DNA of 5,214 nt from assembly GCA_023954795.1 (NCBI GenBank), contig JAGSHA010000255.1, forward strand, positions 1 through 5,214, read 5' to 3'. Positions within the stretch are counted from its first letter, which is position 1; each line of letters opens with the position of its first letter. Shown piece after piece: positions 1-4,905 of this stretch. Source of the stretch: Oceanospirillaceae bacterium (GTDB lineage: Bacteria > Pseudomonadota > Gammaproteobacteria > Pseudomonadales > Balneatricaceae). A program made the translations under genes and the position numbers. The notes under the pieces were generated by a model, which saw only the letters and a list, made by a program, of their open reading frames with translations, ran no database searches and had not been told where the DNA came from.

Positions 1-96
1 CAGCTCTGCCAATTGCTCTTCGTAGCGTTGAACAGATTCCAGACTGCCCTGACCGTCGACTGTTTTTGCTGCTGCAACCAGATATGCCTGTGACAT
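1..96 (-). CDS. N-terminal fragment of a small hypothetical protein, cut by the window edge
   Basis: Read on the minus strand, an ATG at 96-94 opens a frame that stays free of stops for 32 codons to the window edge. It begins MSQAYLVAAAKTVDGQ and continues with a charged helical stretch rich in Glu and Gln. No signal peptide or membrane segment is visible. A beta-strand-like AYLVAA followed by a helix faintly recalls small ferredoxin-fold proteins such as DUF1330, but 32 residues cannot settle this and I do not assign a function. There is no strong Shine-Dalgarno before the ATG. The gene is transcribed away from the signalling operon, and the two share the 97-441 intergenic region. Confidence 0.5.
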   Translation of the reverse strand, partial: MSQAYLVAAAKTVDGQGSLESVQRYEEQLAEL

Positions 97-135
97 GCTA
101 AATACCCGACAAAAAGTGGACGCCCAGTGTATCAG

Positions 136-159
136 GGTTATTACTTAGGGGTAATAGCC
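136..159. promoter_or_regulatory. Imperfect dyad upstream of the minus-strand gene (possible operator)
   Basis: The arms GGTTATTAC (136-144) and GTAATAGCC (151-159) flank a six-base centre. They pair over nine positions with one G-T mismatch. The dyad lies about 40 bases upstream of the minus-strand ATG at 96, where a promoter or operator for that gene would sit. No T-tract follows on either strand, so a terminator is unlikely. The binding protein is unknown and the assignment is inferred from position and symmetry only. Confidence 0.3.
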
Positions 160-208
160 GGAATAAAAATAAGTGAACAGGTGGTTTCTATTTGATCGAT
201 TTGTTGGG

Positions 209-243
209 GTGCACATATTCGGCGCGTGAGACGGCGCGTGCAC
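209..243. repeat. Paired GTGCAC palindromes and GGCGCGTG direct repeats (candidate upstream activator site)
   Basis: Two copies of the self-complementary hexamer GTGCAC lie at 209-214 and 238-243. Between and overlapping them are two direct copies of GGCGCGTG (221-228 and 233-240) with a 12-base period. The segment 210-226 also resembles the NtrC consensus TGCACC-N5-GGTGCA at 9 of 12 positions by eye. It lies about 170-200 bases upstream of the predicted sigma-54 start site, a workable distance for an enhancer-binding protein. That it is an activator site is an inference from arrangement. Confidence 0.3.
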
Positions 244-248
244 TTTTC

Positions 249-266
249 GAAGGCAAGTCTGCCTTC
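249..266. promoter_or_regulatory. Perfect 7-bp-arm palindrome in the operon's upstream region
   Basis: GAAGGCA (249-255) and TGCCTTC (260-266) form a perfect inverted repeat around the four bases AGTC. It sits roughly 147-164 bases before the predicted sigma-54 transcription start, inside the usual range for enhancer-binding protein sites. No run of T follows on either strand, which argues against a terminator. A role as a regulator-binding site is likely but unproven, and the regulator cannot be named. Confidence 0.35.
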
Positions 267-308
267 AGTGGCATTGTAGTTGGCTGCTGCTTGAGGAAAG
301 GTTAGATG

Positions 309-331
309 ATAAAAAATATTTATTATTTAAA
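309..331. other. A/T-only tract between upstream repeats and the -24/-12 element
   Basis: Twenty-three consecutive A/T bases, including a run of six A at 311-316, separate the upstream palindromes from the sigma-54-like promoter. Such a tract would be flexible or bent and could help loop a bound activator onto the polymerase. I found no good IHF consensus within it, so bending is inferred from composition only. Confidence 0.3.
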
Positions 332-385
332 GAGTTACTGGTCATTGTGTGGCTTCGTGGGTGAGTGTTGCGAATAAAAGCTGAT

Positions 386-402
386 TTGGCACGTAACTTG
401 TT
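386..402 (+). promoter_or_regulatory. Sigma-54 (RpoN) -24/-12 promoter for the sensor kinase operon
   Basis: TTGGCACGTAACTTGTT matches the sigma-54 consensus YTGGCACGRNNNTTGCW at 12 of 14 defined positions. The -24 half is perfect (TTGGCACG). The -24 GG and the -12 dinucleotide are exactly ten bases apart. The mismatches are T for R at 394 and T for C at 401, so the -12 element reads GT instead of GC. Transcription would start near 413, giving a leader of about 29 bases before the ATG at 442. Palindromes further upstream fit the architecture of an activator-dependent promoter. The same TTGGCA could act as a sigma-70 -35 box, but no good -10 lies at the right distance. Confidence 0.6.
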
Positions 403-441
403 AAGCCTCTGTAGGTTTATGGATGACGGGCAGGGGTCATT

Positions 442-2559
442 ATGTTTTTTGCCAGTAACTTCGGGAAGTACCGTGCAATCGTAATCTCGGTTGCCATGTT
501 TATTATTCTGGATTTGGGTGTATTGGGGCTTAACTTTTATATATCCAGCCAGATTGCCAGCGATGCGGTGAACGTGAACCTGGCGGGTCGCCAGCGCATG
601 TTGTCGCAGAAATCGGTTAAAGCACTGTTGGATTACCAGAACGACTTAGCGCAGGGTGCATCCGGTGCTGAGGCTTATGAAGAGATGATCTCTTCAGTCG
701 CGCTGTTTGACCGTACGTTACACGCGTTCCACTCCGGTGGATATACGTCGGATGCGACGGGACAAGAGATCTTTCTGGCGGCGGTAGGAACGCCGCTATC
801 TATCGCAGTGGTTGAGGAGAGTCTGGCGATTTGGAAACCCATCAGGCGGGACTTTGCACGGCTCGAAAGGGAGGGTAACGATGGCAGGCAGCTACTCTCT
901 CATCTGGTGGTTATCGCCAAGCTGCACAACCTGAATCTGCTTAAGTTGATGAATGACCTGACCAACGATCTGGAATCGGTGGCGAAGCAAAAGTCGGATA
1001 CTTTGCGCTGGATTCAGGCGTCGGCGATTACGCTGGCAATCCTCAACTTTTTCCTGATTTTATTCCACTTCATCGGTCAGCTGCGCAGCAGTGATGCAGT
1101 GGCAGAGTTTGCCCGCAAAGAGACCCGGGAAATCCTGCTGACGGTGCGTGAAGGGCTGCTATTGCTGGATGCGAACTTGGTCATCGGCAGCCAGTATTCT
1201 GAGTCGGTAAAAGCAATCTTTGGTGATCGTGAATTTGCCGGAATGTCGTTCCGAAGCTTACTACACAATCTGGTGGTGGGGCAGAACATGACCACCACCG
1301 AGGAATACATCAAGTTGCTGCTCAATGAACAGGTAAAGGAAAACCTGATCGGATCATTGAATCCCTTATCTGATGTTGAAGTGAGCTTGCCTCACTCCAA
1401 TGGCGGCTATGTGGTTAAGCACCTCTCTTTTCGTTTTAACCGCACCATTGAGGACGGAAAAATCAGCCATATTTTGGTAACCGTGCTGGATATTACGGAG
1501 ATGGTTGCTTTGCGTCAGTTGCTGGAGGAGGTCAGAAATCAGCAAGGCTTGCACACCGATGCGTTGAAAAAGCTGGCACACCTGGATAGCACCACACTAC
1601 ATGCATTCCTCTCACGGACGGAGAAGGATCTGCATGCGATCAACGATACACTGAAAGATGAGGCGGCAGAGCCACAGGGGTATAACGCCAAATTGCAGAA
1701 CTGTTTTCGCATTATGCATCGGATTAAAGGTGATGCCGGCGCATTAGACCTGTTGCAGGCGGCTACGGCGGCGCATCGCTTCGAAAATCAGCTGCAAATC
1801 CTGCAAAAAACGGAGGGTTTGCAAGGCAGCGATTTCCTGCCGTTGACGTTGTCTCTCAATGATTTCCTGCAGTTGATAGCTGAACTACGTGATATCTCTG
1901 ATCTGTTGCAAAACCTGCAACCTGTTAAGACTGCCACTGAGGGCGGAGCGGCCACAACAGAGCAGATTCCGCTGCCATTAGATGAACAGCCGATCACACG
2001 ACTGGCCGAGCGCATCGCACAAAAGAACGATAAAGTCATCAGGGTAGCGTTTGATGCTGAAGAGGCGGCAGGGCTTTCTGCTGAGCAGCGTATTCTGGTG
2101 CAGGCGAGTGTGATTCAGCTGGTGCGCAATGCGGTGGTGCACGGTGTTGAGTCAGCGGATGAGCGTTTGTTGGCGGGGAAATCGCCGACCGGTTTGATTG
2201 AAGTCAGAGTGAATTCTGAGGCTGAAGGTTTAAGGGTTAGCGTCAGGGATGATGGGCAGGGCCTGAGTCTGCAAAGTCTGCGTGAGCAAGCGGAAGCAAA
2301 AGGTTTATATAGCCGTGAGGTACTGGAAGGGTTCTCCCGTACTCGTGTGATGGGACTGATCTTTGAGCCGGGCTTTTCCACCGCCGCAGAAGTGGATGAG
2401 CATGCGGGACGGGGTATCGGAATGGATCTGGTCCGTGCCAATGTCAACAAAATGAAGGGGCGTATCCGTATCTCCAACCAACCTAAACGTTACTGCGAAA
2501 TTTCTTTCCTGATACCCGCATCACAGCTGGAAGAAAGCCTCGTGGCGGAGGCGGTATGA
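442..2559 (+). CDS. Membrane sensor histidine kinase: PilJ-type receptor, PAS-like, HPt and CheA-like ATPase
   Basis: This 705-residue inner-membrane protein probably senses a periplasmic signal and phosphorylates the receiver encoded next. Residues 11-34 and 191-211 are membrane helices enclosing a periplasmic domain. That domain carries the PilJ-type motif AGRQRMLSQ (48-56). A PAS-like region spans about 225-355 and ends in LVTVLDITEM, followed by a short helical linker. An HPt bundle (about 375-490) has phospho-accepting His426 in HRIKGDAG. The CheA-type ATPase follows: N-box LVRNAVVHG with Asn563, G1 box DDGQG (603-607), F-box FEPGFST (641-647) and G2 box GRGIGMD (656-662). Unlike CheA it has no CheW-like domain and no clear receiver-docking domain, and Gln559 stands where CheA usually has His in the N-box. 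The start is the only upstream ATG before an in-frame TGA at 424, with AGGGG at 432-436. It overlaps the next gene by ATGA. Confidence 0.88.
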   Translation: MFFASNFGKYRAIVISVAMFIILDLGVLGLNFYISSQIASDAVNVNLAGRQRMLSQKSVKALLDYQNDLAQGASGAEAYEEMISSVALFDRTLHAFHSGGYTSDATGQEIFLAAVGTPLSIAVVEESLAIWKPIRRDFARLEREGNDGRQLLSHLVVIAKLHNLNLLKLMNDLTNDLESVAKQKSDTLRWIQASAITLAILNFFLILFHFIGQLRSSDAVAEFARKETREILLTVREGLLLLDANLVIGSQYSESVKAIFGDREFAGMSFRSLLHNLVVGQNMTTTEEYIKLLLNEQVKENLIGSLNPLSDVEVSLPHSNGGYVVKHLSFRFNRTIEDGKISHILVTVLDITEMVALRQLLEEVRNQQGLHTDALKKLAHLDSTTLHAFLSRTEKDLHAINDTLKDEAAEPQGYNAKLQNCFRIMHRIKGDAGALDLLQAATAAHRFENQLQILQKTEGLQGSDFLPLTLSLNDFLQLIAELRDISDLLQNLQPVKTATEGGAATTEQIPLPLDEQPITRLAERIAQKNDKVIRVAFDAEEAAGLSAEQRILVQASVIQLVRNAVVHGVESADERLLAGKSPTGLIEVRVNSEAEGLRVSVRDDGQGLSLQSLREQAEAKGLYSREVLEGFSRTRVMGLIFEPGFSTAAEVDEHAGRGIGMDLVRANVNKMKGRIRISNQPKRYCEISFLIPASQLEESLVAEAV
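1831..1876 (+). repeat. Short internal repeat in the HPt region of the kinase
   Basis: A 16-base sequence GATTTCCTGC(C/A)GTTGA occurs at 1831-1846 and again at 1861-1876. One base differs, and the spacing is exactly 30 bases, or ten codons. The encoded units are DFLPL (464-468) and DFLQL (474-478). This may be a small in-frame duplication within a helix near the end of the HPt bundle, or chance similarity in a leucine-rich helix. Confidence 0.5.
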
Positions 2560-2921
2560 AGCGATTGATGATAGTCGATGATTCGATGGTGATCCGCCGC
2601 CGCATTTCGCGCACGCATGGGCTGGACGGCTATGAAGTGGTGGGCACCGCGGAGGACGGCGTTAATGCAATTGAAGTCGCCCGAGAGACACAGCCAGATA
2701 TGATCACGATCGACCTGACGATGCCCAATATGGATGGACCTGAAGCGATTCCGGTATTGGCGTCCCTGTGCCCTCAGGCACGCATACTGGTGGTGTCTGC
2801 GTTATCTGATAAAGCCACGGCGATTGGTGCCCTGGCGAGCGGAGCCCATGGTTTCTTGTGTAAACCTTTCACAGATCAGGAGCTACGAGATGCTCTGCTT
2901 GAACTGGCACAGGACGGATGA
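2556..2921 (+). CDS. Stand-alone CheY-like response regulator receiver
   Basis: The 121-residue product is a single receiver domain with no DNA-binding or enzymatic output domain. The acidic pair is Asp8-Asp9 (IVDDS), and the phosphorylation site is Asp53 in TIDLTMPNMDG. The switch hydroxyl is Ser81 in VVSALSD, and the conserved lysine is Lys103 in CKPF. Phe100 occupies the aromatic switch position. The sequence around Asp53 is closer to the CheB/CheY type of receiver than to OmpR or NtrC. Its ATG overlaps the kinase stop codon (ATGA), implying translational coupling, so the kinase is the probable phosphodonor. With no output domain it should act by binding another protein, which is not evident here. 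The CheX-like protein downstream is the likely phosphatase. Confidence 0.9.
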   Translation: MKRLMIVDDSMVIRRRISRTHGLDGYEVVGTAEDGVNAIEVARETQPDMITIDLTMPNMDGPEAIPVLASLCPQARILVVSALSDKATAIGALASGAHGFLCKPFTDQELRDALLELAQDG

Positions 2922-2953
2922 GCAGGCATGGACGGTAGGGTAGGTGAAACATC

Positions 2954-3412
2954 ATGAGTAACAATTTAGAGCAGGGCGCGATTGAAGTATTTATCAACAG
3001 TCTGGCGCATTTCTATCAGCAGCTGGGGCTGGATGAAGTTGAGATTGGGGTGCCCTATCTGCTTGATTCCAATCGACCTATTGTCGAGGACTATACCGGC
3101 ATTATTGGCATATCCGGGCGGCGCAAAGGTTGTGTGTACTACACCTGTCCACAGGCACTGCTCAGCTATATATTGCTGGCCATGGGGGAAAAGGACGTCA
3201 CTGCTGACCATCTTTGTGATCTGGTCGGAGAGATTGCTAATACCATTGCGGGAAACGCGCGTCAGGCCTTTGGGGCGGAATTTATGATTTCGGTGCCTGT
3301 GGTCATTAAAGGTGACCCTGACAAAGTCAGTCTACCGAAAAATACCCGTTGTATCGTGATTCCCACCAAGTGGAAGTTTTATCAATCAACCATTGTTGTC
3401 GCGCTGGAGTAA
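2954..3412 (+). CDS. cheX: CheX-like phosphatase of the CheC/CheX/FliY family
   Basis: The 152-residue cytoplasmic protein matches the length and pattern of CheX, which hydrolyses the aspartyl phosphate of CheY-type receivers. The diagnostic helix is VGEIANTIAGNARQAFG (91-107). Glu93 and Asn96 form the E-x2-N catalytic pair, and GNA at 100-102 follows. Residues 43-75 (VEDYTGIIGISGRRKGCVYY and onward) form the usual first beta-sheet and helix. Only one E-x2-N helix is present, as in CheX, whereas CheC often has two. The ribosome binding site AGGTGA at 2942-2947, six bases before the ATG, is strong. The gene starts 32 bases after the receiver stop and belongs to the same operon. Its substrate is inferred to be the neighbouring receiver. 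Confidence 0.83.
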   Translation: MSNNLEQGAIEVFINSLAHFYQQLGLDEVEIGVPYLLDSNRPIVEDYTGIIGISGRRKGCVYYTCPQALLSYILLAMGEKDVTADHLCDLVGEIANTIAGNARQAFGAEFMISVPVVIKGDPDKVSLPKNTRCIVIPTKWKFYQSTIVVALE

Positions 3413-3414
3413 GA

Positions 3415-3543
3415 ATGCCTGAAAAGTGCACCCTGATGCAGGTTTCGGTTCGTGTTCAATGCCCTTGGCTGCTAGGCTTAAAGGAGTCACTACACTCTCT
3501 TTACCTAAGGGGGAGCCGGCGAATAGGTCTTGTGCGTATATAG
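3415..3543 (+). CDS. Possible small ORF (42 codons) directly after the CheX-like gene
   Basis: An ATG at 3415 lies two bases after the CheX-like stop codon. GGAG (3406-3409), inside the end of that gene, sits five bases upstream as a well-placed ribosome binding site. The frame runs to a TAG at 3541-3543 and encodes 42 residues starting MPEKCTLMQVSVRVQCPWLL. It is basic towards the C-terminus, with two cysteines and no obvious membrane segment. I recognise no family. The spacing favours translational coupling, but an ORF this short can arise by chance. The alternative is an untranslated 165-base gap between the CheX-like gene and pcm, in which I see no convincing terminator or promoter. Confidence 0.25.
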   Translation: MPEKCTLMQVSVRVQCPWLLGLKESLHSLYLRGSRRIGLVRI

Positions 3544-3577
3544 AGGGCTTATCCGCAGATTCCCCAAGGGGGATATC

Positions 3578-4243
3578 ATGACGGAATGTCACCATATGTT
3601 GCAGGCGATTGCGCGTACTGCACGTGAAACTGCCCGCCTCACAGGGCGGGGACGGTTTGCTGAAAACGTAATGACCGCTATTCGTTCAGTTCAGAGATCG
3701 CGTTTCGTACCTGATGGGCTGGTGGTTGAGGCTTATGAAAATATCGCACTGCCGATTGGCTATGAGCAGACCATCTCTCAGCCCTATATCGTTGCTTTGA
3801 TGACCGATCTGCTCAGGCCGGAAAAGGACCATATCTGTTTAGAAGTGGGGACCGGATCGGGGTATCAGGCGGCGGTGTTGTCTCTTCTAACCTCAAAAGT
3901 TTATACCATCGAAATTATCGCACCCCTTTTTCGTCAGGCATCCTCGCAGTTGCGGGAGATGCATTACGATAATGTTTATCCGTTGTTGGGGAATGGCTAT
4001 CTGGGGTATCCGGAGGCTGCGCCCTATGATCGTATTATTGTGACGGCTGCTGCAGAGAAAATTCCGCCTGTATTGCTGGAGCAACTAAAAAACGGGGGAA
4101 GAATGATGATACCGGTTGGGCCAGAAAATGGTGCGCAGGTGCTGTATCAGGTTGATAAGGATACCGTGGGTGAGGTTGCGATGCAGCCTGTGCTTGATGT
4201 GCGCTTTGTTCCCTTAATTGAAGGTACGACGACATCGTTGTAA
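3578..4243 (+). CDS. pcm: Protein-L-isoaspartate(D-aspartate) O-methyltransferase
   Basis: This 221-residue cytoplasmic enzyme transfers a methyl group from S-adenosylmethionine to isoaspartyl residues in damaged proteins, starting their repair. Family hallmarks are NIALPIGYEQTISQPYIVA (55-73), where Ser67 is the conserved active-site serine. The SAM-binding motif I is LEVGTGSGYQ (88-97). The later motif DRIIVTAAAEKIPPVL (151-166) is followed by GGRMMIPVG (173-181). The C-terminus VRFVPL (208-213) is also typical. I place the start at ATG 3578 because AAGGGGGA (3566-3573) precedes it. A longer frame can be read from TTG 3530, but it lacks a ribosome binding site. Length agrees with the family (about 208-230). 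It is not in the common surE-pcm-nlpD-rpoS context, so this may be a second, specialised copy. It is convergent with the XRE gene. Confidence 0.93.
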   Translation: MTECHHMLQAIARTARETARLTGRGRFAENVMTAIRSVQRSRFVPDGLVVEAYENIALPIGYEQTISQPYIVALMTDLLRPEKDHICLEVGTGSGYQAAVLSLLTSKVYTIEIIAPLFRQASSQLREMHYDNVYPLLGNGYLGYPEAAPYDRIIVTAAAEKIPPVLLEQLKNGGRMMIPVGPENGAQVLYQVDKDTVGEVAMQPVLDVRFVPLIEGTTTSL

Positions 4244-4305
4244 ATCAAGACTGGCGGGGCGGCTCCAGAGTCGTATAGCGACAATGATCGTGGAAGCGAA
4301 GGGAA

Positions 4306-4647
4306 TTATTTTGGCAGATCGTCTGCCAACTGCTCTAAAGCTAACATCAGCGCATGCTGTGCTGCGGGCGACAGGTGACCGAAGGCATCAATCAGTCGGC
4401 GTTGATTCCGATTCAAGTTGTTTGCCTGAAAGTTACTCGGAGTATGTCCATTGACGTAGTAGTCGATGGAGATGTCATACAGTTTGCACACGCGCGCGAC
4501 ATCGTTCAGGGTGGCCGGTTCGGTCCCCTGGTTACTCTCCCAGCCCTTAATCGTAGATACTGCCTTGGCAAGACGTTTTGCCGCCTCTACCTGGGTCAGA
4601 TTGACGCGCATCCGTGCCTGCTTTAGTCGTTCTGCACGCGTAGTCAC
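4306..4647 (-). CDS. XRE-family helix-turn-helix transcriptional regulator
   Basis: The 113-residue product has an N-terminal Cro/C1-type DNA-binding domain at about residues 5-66. The helix-turn-helix spans roughly 17-39 (LTQVEAAKRL, then STIKGWE as recognition helix region). A C-terminal helical segment, LNRNQRRLIDAFGHLSPAAQ (78-97) onward, probably serves dimerisation. There is no peptidase or ligand-binding domain, so it resembles a small phage-type or housekeeping repressor. The start is GTG at 4647. An in-frame TGA lies 18 bases upstream and no ATG intervenes. No clear Shine-Dalgarno precedes it. It runs convergent to pcm with 62 bases between stops, and lies 258 bases downstream of the sugar transferase on the same strand. 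Targets cannot be inferred. Confidence 0.85.
   Translation of the reverse strand: MTTRAERLKQARMRVNLTQVEAAKRLAKAVSTIKGWESNQGTEPATLNDVARVCKLYDISIDYYVNGHTPSNFQANNLNRNQRRLIDAFGHLSPAAQHALMLALEQLADDLPK
4311..4329. repeat. Perfect 8-bp-arm palindrome inside the 3' end of the XRE gene
   Basis: TTGGCAGATCGTCTGCCAA is a perfect inverted repeat: eight-base arms and a three-base centre. It encodes the last residues of the regulator (LADDLPK). In transcripts of either strand it would form a stable hairpin. The XRE message continues AAATAATTCCC after it, and the plus strand continues CTGCTC, so neither has a U-tract. It may help stop or stabilise converging transcripts, or be a binding site. Both roles are inferred. 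Confidence 0.4.
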
Positions 4648-4654
4648 GGAGGCG

Positions 4655-4683
4655 ATTCTCGCTCAGCGTTGATGGGTTGTCAG
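4655..4683 (-). promoter_or_regulatory. Candidate sigma-70 promoter of the XRE gene
   Basis: On the minus strand CTGACA (4683-4678, 5 of 6 to TTGACA) and GAGAAT (4660-4655, 4 of 6 to TATAAT) are separated by the optimal 17 bases. A start seven or eight bases beyond the -10 would fall at or one base before the GTG start codon, giving a leaderless message. That agrees with the missing Shine-Dalgarno. The -10 match is weak, so this remains a candidate. Confidence 0.35.
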
Positions 4684-4696
4684 CAAAGGTACATGG

Positions 4697-4729
4697 AGGA
4701 CATCCCTTGGTCGGCTAGTGGCATGTCCT
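4697..4729. repeat. AGGACAT/ATGTCCT inverted repeat upstream of the XRE promoter
   Basis: AGGACAT (4697-4703) and ATGTCCT (4723-4729) are exact inverted copies with 19 bases between them. The repeat lies just upstream of the candidate XRE promoter. Half-sites are 26 bases apart start to start, between two and three helical turns. This could be an operator for the XRE protein itself or another regulator. The rest of the 4648-4905 gap shows no gene I can support. A TATAGT at 4767-4772 and a GTTACA-like -35 give only a weak rightward promoter candidate. Confidence 0.3.
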
Positions 4730-4905
4730 GCTTAGACCTTCAGTTACATATAAAAGTAGCAGCAGTATAGTTTGCCCGCTCCCGTATTTCCTGTGGATGA
4801 GGGATTGGGAGCTGGAATAGGAGTAGCACAGGGAGTCCAATGGCAAAGGATTGCACTATCTCTGCAGCTTGAGCTTGATGAGGTAGGGAATACGCCGAGC
4901 GAGCG

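Noticed and set aside
2115..2477. Long minus-strand open frame of 120 codons inside the kinase gene
   Set aside because: It is antisense to the conserved ATPase domain. Its serine- and proline-rich product is typical of an antisense shadow frame.
2734..2943. Plus-strand frame overlapping the receiver gene
   Set aside because: It is an out-of-frame reading of the receiver, whose catalytic residues are all intact in the other frame. No start signal supports it.
3530..3577. N-terminal extension of pcm from a TTG at 3530
   Set aside because: No ribosome binding site precedes the TTG, and the extra 16 residues are unlike the family. ATG 3578 has a strong AAGGGGGA site just upstream.
4249..4273. 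Imperfect GACTGG/CCAGAGTC hairpin after pcm as a terminator
   Set aside because: The stem is interrupted by a bulge and no T-run follows, so an intrinsic terminator cannot be supported.
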